Positions 44,452 through 54,600 of a stretch of 64,000 nt of DNA are shown here, piece after piece. Numbering within the stretch: the stretch's first letter is position 1; each line of letters starts with the position of its first letter. The position numbers and the translations under genes are program-made. The DNA is from Rhodoblastus sp963804045 (GTDB lineage: Bacteria; Pseudomonadota; Alphaproteobacteria; Rhizobiales; Beijerinckiaceae): positions 1 to 64,000 of the forward strand of contig CAWDOR010000036.1 of NCBI GenBank assembly GCA_963804045.1. The letters run 5' to 3'. The notes beneath the pieces were generated by a model, which saw only the letters and a list, made by a program, of their open reading frames with translations, made no database searches and was not told where the DNA came from.

Positions 44452-47400
44452 ATGAGCGTTTTGATCCGATTGGCGGCGCCCGCTCAGGCGACGCCGGCCG
44501 CGCAACGCCCGAATTTTTTCGCCGGCCGCAGTCTGTCCGCCAGCGATTTCGAACTTCAGGACGCCTATGTCGACGACCGCTTCGCCGCCTTGCGGACAGC
44601 CACGCCTGGCGCCATCTGGGGCCTCGGCGTGTCGCCGGACGCCGCCAATCTGACGGTCACGGTGGCGGCGGGACTGGGTCTGGGTTTTTCCGGCCCGCCG
44701 ATCCGGCTGGCGGTTCCGCTGAGCGTCGCCTGGGCCGATCTTTTCGCCAATTCTTTCGCCACGACCGGCGCGACGAAAATGACGGACGGCTTGTATCTCT
44801 TGCTGGCGCGCCCCGTGGATTACGACGGCCTGATCGGGCCGCCGCCCGATCAGGCTTTGCTCTCTTCCGGCGATCCCCTGCTCGATCTGACCCAGCAGAG
44901 TTTTGTTGAAATCTTCCTCTCCGCGCCTCTCGGCGCCGCGCCGGCGGGAACCGACGCGGCCGCTCATGCGCTGGCTTTCAACCTGTTTGCCGGCGGCCTG
45001 ACCTGGAAAACGCTCGCTCAAGACGCGCAGGGCGGCTTGCCGCTGGCGGCGGTGCTGCTCCAGACCGTCAATGGCGCGCAGAACATCATCGTCAATGGAG
45101 CCGCCGGACGGCTGCCGGCCGGGCCGGCGCCGCTCGACGCCCTGCTGCTGGCGCAGAGCCGCCAGGCCATCGCCGAGGCCCTGCTTGAGACCGGCGCCGA
45201 TCCGACATCGGCAAGCTGGCAGAACGCTTTGCGGGCGCGCTTCCGCTATCTGCCGGCGGCCGGCGAATTGCCGGGCGGCCTGTTTTCCGATTCCGCGCCG
45301 CCAGCCTTTTTTCCCAAGGGCATGGCGGTCTATCTGGAGTTCATCCGCGCCGGGCAGGCGCAAAAATTCCTCGCCGACGCGGCGGGCCAGCCGGGGCTCG
45401 ATTTCGCCAGCGGCAATGCCGAGGCCGCCACCCTGGCGCTGGCCGTGCCCGATGCGCTATGGAGCCGCGACCTCATCGATCATCCGCGCGCCGATCCGGT
45501 TCTGGCCGCCGATCTGCATCTGGCCTATGCCCGCGCCCGCGCCGCCCAGGTCGCCGCCCGCGCCGCCTGGCTCGCGCTTTATGGCGGGCTTGACGCCAAT
45601 TTTTCGGCGCAGGCGCAGCCGCTCGCCTTTCTGATGGACGCCGACGGCGCCGCGCAAAATGTCGCCAATCTGCTCGATTATTATAAATTGCCCGGCTCCG
45701 ATCTGACGCAGGTCGCGGATGCGGCGACGACGCCGAGCGCGGTGTTGAACTGGGCCGCCGACAAGATCACCAAGATCAATCAGGCGATCACCACGGCTAC
45801 GGCCGCGGCGACCGCCGCCGCCCAGGCTGGCGGCGGCGCCAATCCACCGCCCGCGCCGGCGCCGCCCGCGCCCATTCCAGTTGCCTCGACCGATCCCATG
45901 GCGCAATTTTACGCCTTGGGCTATCAGATCGCCGATCCCGAGCCGGCGAGCGCCGATCCCACGGTCGCGGGCTTCGCGCCGCCGACCTCCGACAGCCTGC
46001 TGGCGCCGCTCGATGCTTACCTGCCGGCTAATTCCGGCTTCGTCTCCTGGACCAGCGCGATCCAGGACGCCTCGGCCGATCCCGTCGTGCTGCAGCCGCT
46101 GATCGACGCCGGCGTTTTCGCCGCCGGCGCCGCGCCGGCCGACCGGCTGGCGGCGATCGGCGCGCTGCTCGCCTTGCCGGCCGACAGCACGCAGCCCGGC
46201 GCCTTGGCGGCGCTGGCCTCGCTGCAATTGTTCTACGCCATTCTCTGCCGCGTCGCCGTCGCGCAGGAGCGGCAGCTCGCCGCCTATGACCGCATGCTGG
46301 CCTTGCAGCGCCAGCATCTCGACATGACCTCGGTCTATGTTTCCGGCCTCGCCGGCGGCATTCCCACCGACGGCAGCGGCTTGAGCGTGATCCGCACCAT
46401 TCCATTCTTCAAATTGACGCCGGCGACGACGGCGACCCCGTCGACCGCCCCCGCCCAGGCGGCGCCCAAGGCGACGGACATGCTGATGCGCAACAGCGCG
46501 ATCGACCTTCAGGTCAGCCCCGCGTCCACCGGCGTCAACGCCGCCCTGACCAGAACCCTGTCGGCCTCCACCACCGCCGCCGTCGCGCCCCAGGCCAGCC
46601 TGGCGGGCTTCAAGCTGGGCGCCGGCGTCGACATCGCCGCGCAGGTGGCGATGGAAACCGCGGGATTGTCGCAGGCGCCGCAATTCACCTATCAGAGCGT
46701 CAATTATGGCGCCGCCAGCTATGTCACCAATGGCGCGACGATTCTCGGTCTGGCCTCCACCGGAATCACCGCCTTGCAGGGGCTGCTGGGCTCGCAGCTC
46801 TATCTGCCCTTCTCGGCGGTCACGGCGCAAGACAACGCGGGCGCCGACAGCGAAAACAACAGCTACGCCAATATCACCCTATACGCACGGGCTCTGCTCG
46901 CGGATATGGCCACGGTCGAAACTCAGGCGCGAACGATTGAGAGCGGCTATCTGCTGTTTCGCGACCGCGTGCAAAGCCTGGCGGCGCGCATCGACCAGGC
47001 GACGCAGGCGGTGGCGAGCGCGCGCGACGCCTTGCGCGCGGCTCTGGCGCAAGCCGCGACCGCCGCCGGCGACTATGCCGCCGCGCAGCAATTGGCGCAG
47101 CAGGAACTGGCGCGGGTCACCGCCGCCGTCGCAGCCCGCGCCGCCGCCATCAACGCGGCCACGGGCCTGTTTTTCCGGCGCGAATTGCAAACGCTGGCCT
47201 CCGCGCGGGCGGTGAACGGTCTGCCGCTCGTCGGCGCCCGCGCCGACGGTCTGCCCGACTTCGGCGATGTCCAGCCGCCCGCCGCCTTGCAGCCTTTCAT
47301 CGCGCTGCTGCAGGAGGCGCCGCTCAACGATTGGCCGGTGCTGCGCGGCCGCTGGAACGAGCTGCCGGATTTCCCCGGACTGGCGCGGCTTCAGACCTTC

Positions 47401-49662
47401 CGTTCGGCGCGGCTGGCGAACTGGACCCTGCCGCAGCCGGCGGTGGCCAGCGCCGCGGCAATGGATTTGAGCACATTGACGCAAACGCTCAGCGCCAATT
47501 TCACCCCGGTGTTTTCAGCCAGTTGGGCCGCGCTGCCCTCGCTGGCGGCGACCCAGACGGCGGCCTTTTCGGTGCTGGCGCCGCCGGATCTCGGCATTCT
47601 CTCGCTCAGCGACCTGCGGCTCCAGGCCGAGGCGCAGCGGGCCAGGCTGGAAAGCGCCGCCGGCGCGCTTTACGCGGCCGTGGCGGCGCTGCCGACTTCG
47701 ACCCGTTTCGATCTGGCGTCGCGGGCGCGAAACAAAACCCTGCCGCTGCTCGACTTTTCCCAATGGCCGCTGCCTTCGACGCTCGACGCCCCCACGGCGG
47801 CCACCGCGCGCCAGCTCGCCGCGCTGGTCGGCTGGATATCGAGCCAGATGGACGATCAATCCAGTTCGGCCGGGCGCAGCGCCGTCGCCAATCTGGTGGC
47901 GGCCACGGTGATGATCGCCGCCTTCAGCGATCCCAACGAGGCTGTGTCGGGCGCGGTGACCACCACAGGCGCGCCGCCGCGGGTCGGCTGGCCGTTGCGC
48001 GGCATTATTTCGGCGCGTCCGCCGGTCGGGTCGCTGCTCAATCTGTTCGACGACAACCAGGCCCTCGCCGGCGTGCTGAGCGTGCAGGATCATGACGCGA
48101 CGGGAACCACGTTCAGCGTCGTCAAAAGCTTCACCAACAGCGTTCCCAACGGCAATTGGACGATCCTGTCCCAGGGCCGGGCGCCAATGGAGTCCGTCAT
48201 GACCCTCCTGGCCGAGGATAGCGTCGCCATTCGCCGCATTTTTTCGCGTGGAATTGCCGAGGGAGATTTGCGCCGGCGATTGGCGGCGCTGCCGACGCCG
48301 CGCGTGCGCAAATTCGTCTTCGTCCGCAGGCTGACCCTGCGCGGCGCCCCGGAAAAGCTGGGTTCGGCGTTGCAGCAGGCGCTGGAGGGGCTGGCGGCCA
48401 CGGCGGGCGAGGAAACGGTTTCCTACAATGATTTTCCCGCCCTGGCGGTCGCCTGCGCCGAAGCGGCGCTGTCGGGGCGCTTGAACGCCTGGCATTGGCG
48501 GCGCCTGAACATTCCCGCGCAGGCCGGGCCGGGCGCGGCTTTGGCGGCGCTGCTCGCGGACTATCCGCTGGAGGCCGGCGCCGCTGTGGCGGCGCTGGCG
48601 GCGGGGGGCCTGCTGGCGCCGGTCTGGCGCGATCTCGACGCCGCCGCCGCCCAGCGGCTGCTCGCGGCGGTGTCCTTCGCGACGGGTTTTTCGGCGCCGG
48701 ACTGGCCGGAGCGGGAAGATGGAGCGCAAGTGTTTTTCGCGGCGGAGGCGGAGGTGGAGAGCGCCCTGACCCAGCGCGCCGCCAACTTTTGGGCGGCGGT
48801 TCTCGCGCCTTTGCCGGCCCGCGCGCCCGCCCGCCGCGCCGCCGCGTTTTTGGCGCTGCTGCGCTGGGCGCCGGGCCTGTTGCGCCGTCCCGAAGCGCCC
48901 GCCGTTGGCGCGCTGATGAAAATTTTTGCCGGGCCGCCCGCCGCCAAATCCGCCGATCCGCCGCCAGAGGCTCGGGCTCTGGCGGCGGATCGTTTCGCGG
49001 AGCCGCCGTTTGCGCCTTCGCCGGCGGATGCGCGCGAGGCGGAAAGCCCCGCCATTTTGACGCCGCCCGCACGTCAGGCCGGCGCCGATGCGCCGGGGCC
49101 TGCTCCAGCGGGCCCCGCGACAGTCGAGGATGAGGCGTCGCCGCCGTCCGCCGCTGAACCCCGGTCCGAAGCGCATGCGGAAACCGAAGCTTCAGGCGAG
49201 GCCATCGTCACCGATTGGGGCGGGGTGTTTTTCCTCGTCAACGCGCTGCGCCGGCTCAACATCGCCGCCCGGCTCGAGGCTTTGGGCGAGGAGGCGCCGA
49301 GCGGCTGGCGGCTGCTGCTGGATTTGGGCGCGCTGTTCGGTCTGCCGGGGGAGGAGCCGCTGAGCCTGTTTTTCGAGCGTCAGGATTTTGACGCGCGCGC
49401 GCCCGAACTGCTTCTCGACGAACTCGCCGCCGGGCTGGAGTCGCTTTACGCGCCGCGCGGGCCCTGGCCTTTTCCGGCGCGGCGGCTGGCGCGGCTGCGC
49501 GCCGACGAAACCCATGTCGATGTCGATTTTTTGGCCGAGACCATCGACATCGACATTCGGCTCGCCGGACTGGACCTCAATCCCGGCTGGACGCCCTGGC
49601 TCGGACGCGTCGTGGCTTTCCACTATCCCAAGCTGCCGATTTTCTCTGGGGGAGGTTTTTGA
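44452..49662 (+). CDS. Giant eCIS protein (1736 aa): shared module plus tape-measure-like C-terminus
   Basis: Third and largest of the paralogous trio. The N-terminal module reads NFFAGRSLSASDFELQDAYV, then DDRFAALRTATPGAIWGLGV and VTVAAGLGLGFSGPPIRLAV. An Ala-rich coiled-coil stretch lies at about residues 816-905 (RVQSLAARIDQATQAVASAR). From about residue 1284 (RKFVFVRRLTLRG) a different helical region begins, a Pro/Ala linker follows (about 1490-1580), and the end has DWGGVFFLVNALRRLNIAAR and DVDFLAETIDIDIRLAGLDL. The last part looks like proteins seen just before the ATPase in other eCIS loci, the Afp14 tape-measure position. Fusion is inferred; function is unproven. Confidence 0.75.
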   Translation: MSVLIRLAAPAQATPAAQRPNFFAGRSLSASDFELQDAYVDDRFAALRTATPGAIWGLGVSPDAANLTVTVAAGLGLGFSGPPIRLAVPLSVAWADLFANSFATTGATKMTDGLYLLLARPVDYDGLIGPPPDQALLSSGDPLLDLTQQSFVEIFLSAPLGAAPAGTDAAAHALAFNLFAGGLTWKTLAQDAQGGLPLAAVLLQTVNGAQNIIVNGAAGRLPAGPAPLDALLLAQSRQAIAEALLETGADPTSASWQNALRARFRYLPAAGELPGGLFSDSAPPAFFPKGMAVYLEFIRAGQAQKFLADAAGQPGLDFASGNAEAATLALAVPDALWSRDLIDHPRADPVLAADLHLAYARARAAQVAARAAWLALYGGLDANFSAQAQPLAFLMDADGAAQNVANLLDYYKLPGSDLTQVADAATTPSAVLNWAADKITKINQAITTATAAATAAAQAGGGANPPPAPAPPAPIPVASTDPMAQFYALGYQIADPEPASADPTVAGFAPPTSDSLLAPLDAYLPANSGFVSWTSAIQDASADPVVLQPLIDAGVFAAGAAPADRLAAIGALLALPADSTQPGALAALASLQLFYAILCRVAVAQERQLAAYDRMLALQRQHLDMTSVYVSGLAGGIPTDGSGLSVIRTIPFFKLTPATTATPSTAPAQAAPKATDMLMRNSAIDLQVSPASTGVNAALTRTLSASTTAAVAPQASLAGFKLGAGVDIAAQVAMETAGLSQAPQFTYQSVNYGAASYVTNGATILGLASTGITALQGLLGSQLYLPFSAVTAQDNAGADSENNSYANITLYARALLADMATVETQARTIESGYLLFRDRVQSLAARIDQATQAVASARDALRAALAQAATAAGDYAAAQQLAQQELARVTAAVAARAAAINAATGLFFRRELQTLASARAVNGLPLVGARADGLPDFGDVQPPAALQPFIALLQEAPLNDWPVLRGRWNELPDFPGLARLQTFRSARLANWTLPQPAVASAAAMDLSTLTQTLSANFTPVFSASWAALPSLAATQTAAFSVLAPPDLGILSLSDLRLQAEAQRARLESAAGALYAAVAALPTSTRFDLASRARNKTLPLLDFSQWPLPSTLDAPTAATARQLAALVGWISSQMDDQSSSAGRSAVANLVAATVMIAAFSDPNEAVSGAVTTTGAPPRVGWPLRGIISARPPVGSLLNLFDDNQALAGVLSVQDHDATGTTFSVVKSFTNSVPNGNWTILSQGRAPMESVMTLLAEDSVAIRRIFSRGIAEGDLRRRLAALPTPRVRKFVFVRRLTLRGAPEKLGSALQQALEGLAATAGEETVSYNDFPALAVACAEAALSGRLNAWHWRRLNIPAQAGPGAALAALLADYPLEAGAAVAALAAGGLLAPVWRDLDAAAAQRLLAAVSFATGFSAPDWPEREDGAQVFFAAEAEVESALTQRAANFWAAVLAPLPARAPARRAAAFLALLRWAPGLLRRPEAPAVGALMKIFAGPPAAKSADPPPEARALAADRFAEPPFAPSPADAREAESPAILTPPARQAGADAPGPAPAGPATVEDEASPPSAAEPRSEAHAETEASGEAIVTDWGGVFFLVNALRRLNIAARLEALGEEAPSGWRLLLDLGALFGLPGEEPLSLFFERQDFDARAPELLLDELAAGLESLYAPRGPWPFPARRLARLRADETHVDVDFLAETIDIDIRLAGLDLNPGWTPWLGRVVAFHYPKLPIFSGGGF

Positions 49663-51606
49663 ATGACCGCCGCCCTCGACATCGTCGATCTGCTCGGCCG
49701 CCTCGGCCTCGCCTGGTACGCCCAGGCGCTAGACGATCCCGATCCCGCTTTGGCCGCGATCCGTCAGGACGGCGAGGCGGCGGCGCGCGAAGCGGGGCTG
49801 GCCGATCTCGCCTGGCCGGGACAGAAGGCGGAGATTGCGGCGCGCTGGCGCGGCGCTGAGGGGCCGCTGCCGCGTCTGGCGCGCGCGCTTGGCCTGACCC
49901 AGGCCGATCTGTTCCTTCTCGGCCTCGCCCTGGGCTGCGAGCGGCGCCGTCCGGTCGCCCTGGCGGTGATGGCCTTGCAGGCGCCGCTGGCGACGGCGCG
50001 TCCGACTGTCCATCTCGCGCTGGAATTGAGCGAAGCCCTGTTCGCCGCGCCGGGCGAAGCTTCTGGCGACGCCTTGAGCCTCGCCGACGGCCCGCTGCTT
50101 GCCGGGGGACTGGTCGAATTCTCCGGCGCCGACGCCTTGCCCAATCGCCTGCTCACCGCCCATCTGCCGCTGTGGCGGGCGTTGGGCGGCGGGGCGCCGG
50201 CCTGGCCCGGCTGCCGACCGCTGCCCGAGCCGGAGGCGGCGCCCTGGCCGGACCTGGACCGCGCCGCCGCCTTGATCGGCGCCGGCGAGGCCGACGGTCT
50301 GGTCCTGCGCGGACCGCCGGGTTCGGGACGCGCCGGCTGGGCGGCGGTTCTGGCGCGAAAAATCGGTCTCGCGTCCATTGAAGTTCCTCTGCCGCTGTTT
50401 CGCGACGACCGCGCCTTCGCCGCCGCCTGCCGCGCCTGCGGCTGGCTGCCGGTTCTGCGCGTCGAGGCCGAATACGCCCAGGCCGCGAGCCTCGATAATC
50501 CCCAGGCGCTGCCCTATGCGGCGCTGGTCTCCGGCGGCGGCGCGGTGCTGGCGGAACGTCCGGTCGAACTGACGCTGGCCCCGCCGCCGCGCGGCGAACG
50601 CGTTGCGCTCTGGCGCGGCGCGCTGGGGTCTGACGGCGAATTTCTGACGGAAGCGGCCGCCGACGCCCTGCTTTATCCCGCCGCCATCAAGGGCCTCGCC
50701 CGCGACGCGAAAATGCGGGCGCAGACCGAGGGGCGCGCGGTTTCGGCCGAGGATATTGTCGCCGCGCGGCTCGCCGCCGCGCCGCGCGCTTTGTGGCGTC
50801 TGGCGCAGCCGGTGACGCGCCGCGTCGATGGCGCGGCGCTGGTGCGCCCGCCCGGTCTGGCGCGCGAATTGGCGGCTTTGATCGCCCGCTGCCGCAGCCG
50901 CGAGGCGATCTGGGACGGGTTGGGGCCGGCGATGCGCGCGGGTTTTACGCGCGGCGTGCGGGCGCTGTTCGCTGGCGAGAGCGGCGCGGGCAAAACCTTC
51001 GCCGCCAGCTATATCGCCGGACAGCTTGGCGCGCCGCTGTTTCGCTGCGATCTCGCGGCGGTGATGAACAAATATATCGGCGAATCCGAGAAAAACCTCG
51101 ACGCGCTGCTCGACCATGCCGAGGCCGCCGACGTCATCCTGCTGTTCGACGAGGCCGACGCCCTGTTCGGCCGCCGCTCGGACGGCGGCGAGACCGGCGA
51201 GCGCTACGCCAATATGCTCACCAATTATCTGCTGACCCGGCTGGAAACGCATCAGGGGCTGGTCATTCTCACCACCAATGCGCGCGGGCGGATCGATCCG
51301 GCCTTCTGGCGGCGTCTCGATCTGGCCATTGATTTTCCCGCGCCGGGCTATGAGGAGCGGCTGGCGCTGTGGCGCGCCCATCTCGGCGCCCGCGCGCCCG
51401 AGGCGGCGGTGCTGGAGCGCCTCGCCGCCTATTGCGACCTGCCCGGCGGCGGCGTGCGCAATGTCGTGCTCGCGGCGGCGGCCTTGGCGCCGGCGGGAGC
51501 GGCGATTGGCCTGGAGCTGCTGTCGCCAGCGCTGCGCCGCGAATATTCCAAGCTGAAACGCAATCCCCCGGCCAATCTGGCCTTGGCCTTGAGGGCCGTC
51601 GAATGA
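49663..51606 (+). CDS. eCIS AAA+ ATPase (Afp15/Pvc15-like)
   Basis: A 647-aa ATPase found in nearly all eCIS loci, where the homolog is needed for particle assembly or cargo loading. The active C-terminal AAA domain has Walker A GESGAGKT (residues 438-445), Walker B VILLFDEADALFG with Asp496-Glu497, and sensor/finger stretch ILTTNARGRIDPAFWRRLD. An N-terminal ATPase-like domain has GPPGSGRA at residues 217-224, where the catalytic Lys-Thr/Ser is replaced by Arg-Ala, so it is probably inactive. ATG 49663 directly follows the stop of the giant gene. Confidence 0.94.
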   Translation: MTAALDIVDLLGRLGLAWYAQALDDPDPALAAIRQDGEAAAREAGLADLAWPGQKAEIAARWRGAEGPLPRLARALGLTQADLFLLGLALGCERRRPVALAVMALQAPLATARPTVHLALELSEALFAAPGEASGDALSLADGPLLAGGLVEFSGADALPNRLLTAHLPLWRALGGGAPAWPGCRPLPEPEAAPWPDLDRAAALIGAGEADGLVLRGPPGSGRAGWAAVLARKIGLASIEVPLPLFRDDRAFAAACRACGWLPVLRVEAEYAQAASLDNPQALPYAALVSGGGAVLAERPVELTLAPPPRGERVALWRGALGSDGEFLTEAAADALLYPAAIKGLARDAKMRAQTEGRAVSAEDIVAARLAAAPRALWRLAQPVTRRVDGAALVRPPGLARELAALIARCRSREAIWDGLGPAMRAGFTRGVRALFAGESGAGKTFAASYIAGQLGAPLFRCDLAAVMNKYIGESEKNLDALLDHAEAADVILLFDEADALFGRRSDGGETGERYANMLTNYLLTRLETHQGLVILTTNARGRIDPAFWRRLDLAIDFPAPGYEERLALWRAHLGARAPEAAVLERLAAYCDLPGGGVRNVVLAAAALAPAGAAIGLELLSPALRREYSKLKRNPPANLALALRAVE

Positions 51607-51630
51607 GGGCCGTCGAATGAGCGCGGCGCA

Positions 51631-54600
51631 ATGAGCGGCCCTGCGCCGCTGCGACCGAAAAGCGCGCCCGCGCCGGCGGAAATCCGGCGCGCGCCCCTGG
51701 GGCTGGCGTCCTCGCCCTCGGCGCAATCCCTGAGCGCTTCGGTCAAGCTCGGCGGCGCCCATGACGCCGAGGAGCATGAGGCCGACGCGGCGGCCTCAAC
51801 CATTGCTTCCGGGGGGCGGCACAGGGTCGGCGATCCCGGCGGCGCCGGTTTTTTGCGCGCTGAAGCTTCACCGAAAATTCTCGACCCCGGGTCGAGACTT
51901 CTCGACCCCGGCGCTTCTGGCCGGGTGCGCTCGGCGCCGGCGGAAAAAATCCTCGATCCCGGGGCCTCCGGCCGCATCCGCTCCTCGCCGGCGGAAAAGC
52001 TCGCCGATCCCGGGTCGAAGCTTCTCGACCCCGGGTCGAAACCTCTCGACCCCGCCGCTTCCGGGCAAATTCGCCGGCTCTCCGCGCCCGACGGCTGGCT
52101 CGCCCGCGACCGCGCCAAGGCGGCGGCCAAGGTCGAACAGGCCCGCCACACCGGCTCGCGTCCGCTGCCGGAAACGGTGCGGGCGCGGCTGGAGCATGGC
52201 TTCGGCCAGTCGCTGCATGGCGTGCGGGTGCATGGCGGCCCGACCGCCCGCGCCGCCGCTTCGGCGATTGGCGCCCGCGCCTATACCGAGGGCGAGCGGA
52301 TCACGCTCGGTCACGGCCAGAGCGAGCACGATCTGCGGCTGATGGCGCATGAAACCGCCCATGTCATTCAGAACCGCCGCGCCGCCGGAGTGTTCCGCCC
52401 GCTGCCCGCCGAGCCGGGACCGGCGCGGGCCGAATCGGAGGAGAAAAAGCCGGGCCTGCTGCGCCGCGCCGCCGCCGCGCTCGGCCTGACCGCGCGCCCG
52501 GCGCCCGCGCCTGAGCCAATGCGCGCCGCCGCCGCGCCGGACACGGGCGTCCGCGCCACGGCGGAGGTCGCCGGGCCGATCCGGCGGCTGTCCTTCGACG
52601 ACGCCCTGGACGAGATCGCCGACAAGGCCAATTTCATCCCCGGCTTCCGCCTGCTCACCGTCATTCTGGGAAAAAATCCGATCAATGGCGCGGCGGTGGA
52701 ACGCGACGGCGCCAATATTTTGCGCGCGGCCATCGACTTTTTGCCCGGCGGCGACCTGATCGTGCGCGCCCTGGACAAATATGGCGTGATCGACAAGGCC
52801 GGCGCCTTCATCGACGCCCAGGTCAAGAGCCTGGGGCTGGCGGCTTCGGCGCTGCGCGACGCGCTGATGGATTTCCTCCATTCGCTGAGCTGGAGCGATA
52901 TTTTCGATCTCGGCGGCGTCTGGGACCGGGCCAAGGCGATCTTCACCGCGCCCATCGACAAGATCAAAGCCTTTTTCGTCGGCGTCGCCGAAGCGGTCAT
53001 CCAGTTCATCAAGGACGCCATTCTCAAGCCGCTGGCGGCTCTGGCGTCGAAAACCCCGGCCTGGGACATTCTCTGCGCGATTCTCGGCAAGGACCCGATC
53101 AGCGGCGACGCCGCGTCGCCGCTCGGCGACGCCATTGTCGGCGGCCTGCTGAAAATGGCGGGCCAGGAGGAGGTCTGGCAGAATATCGTCAAATCGGGCG
53201 CCAAGGGCCGGATCATCGCCTGGGTCGGGACCAATATCGCCGCGCTCAAGGGGTTTGTGCAGGAAATCCCGTCGCTGTTCATCAATGCGCTGAAGGCCTT
53301 CAAGATCGACAGCCTGCTCGATCTGCCCGGCGCCTTCGGCAAGGTGATCGGCATTTTCGGCGATTTCGCCGGACGGTTCATATCCTGGGTGGGAACCGCC
53401 GTCTGGGAGCTGTTGAAAATTGTCTTCGACGTGGTCAGTCCCGGCGCCTGGGCCTATATCCAGAAGACCGGCGCGGCGCTGAAGAACATTTTGAAGAACC
53501 CGCTGCCCTTTGTGAAAAATCTGGTGGCGGCGGCCAAGCTCGGCCTGTCGAATTTCGCCGACAATATTGGCGAGCACCTCAAGACCGCTTTGCTCGACTG
53601 GCTGACCGGTTCGCTGCCGGGGGTCTATATCCCCAAGGCCTTTTCTTTGGCCGAATTCGGCAAGCTGGCGCTGAGCGTTCTGGGCATTACCTGGACGCAG
53701 ATTCGCGGCAAAATCGTCAAGGCGCTCGGCCCCAAGGGCGAGCTGATCATGACCGGCCTGGAAAAGGCCTTTGTCGTCATCAAGGCGTTGAGGGATGGCG
53801 GACCGGCGGCGGCCTGGGAGGCGATCAAGGAGCAATTGTCCAATCTCAAGGACATGTTGGTCGATGGCATCATCGGTTTCGTCACCGACACGATCGTCAA
53901 AAAGGCCATTCCCAAGCTGGTGGCCATGTTCATTCCCGGCGCGGGATTCATATCGGCGATTATCTCGATCTACGACACGGTCAAATCCTTTATCGCGCAG
54001 GTCCAGAAGATCGCGGCGGCGGTCAAGGCCTTTGTCGACGGCATAGTCGCCATAGCGGCGGGCCAGATCGCCGGCGCGGCGAAAAAGGTCGAAAGCTCGC
54101 TGGCCAACGCCCTTTCCATCGCCATCGGCCTGCTCGCCGGCTTTTTGGGCCTGGGCAATGTCGCGGAAAAAATCCGCGGCGTTATCAAGAAAGTGCAGGA
54201 TTACGTCGACAAGGCGCTGGACAAGGCGATCAATTTTATCATCGGCAAGGCCAAGGCGCTGTTTGCCAAGCTGTTCAGCGGCAAAAAGGATGAGCGAACC
54301 GACGAGGAGAAGCAAAAGGACCTGGAAAAGGCCGTCGCTGCGATCAAACCGCAGGCGGACGCCTTGTTGGCGACCAACCCAAGCAAGAAAAAACTTGGAG
54401 CGCAACTCAGCAAATGGAAGACCCAATATCGCTTGACCGCCTTGACGATGGAAGGCGCCGATATAACAGCTAAGATCAATCCGGATAAGAGCGTAACGCA
54501 GAAAGAGGATAAGAAAGTTGGACTTATGATCGAGCCTATACTGGTTCAGGCTGAAGCCGATTACATGACTTCTCCTGCAAGGTCCGCAGGAAACCGAGGA

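Noticed and set aside
47515..49176. Minus-strand open frame (553 codons) inside the giant gene
   Set aside because: Arg-rich shadow of the plus-strand coding frame, which is continuous and follows operon order.
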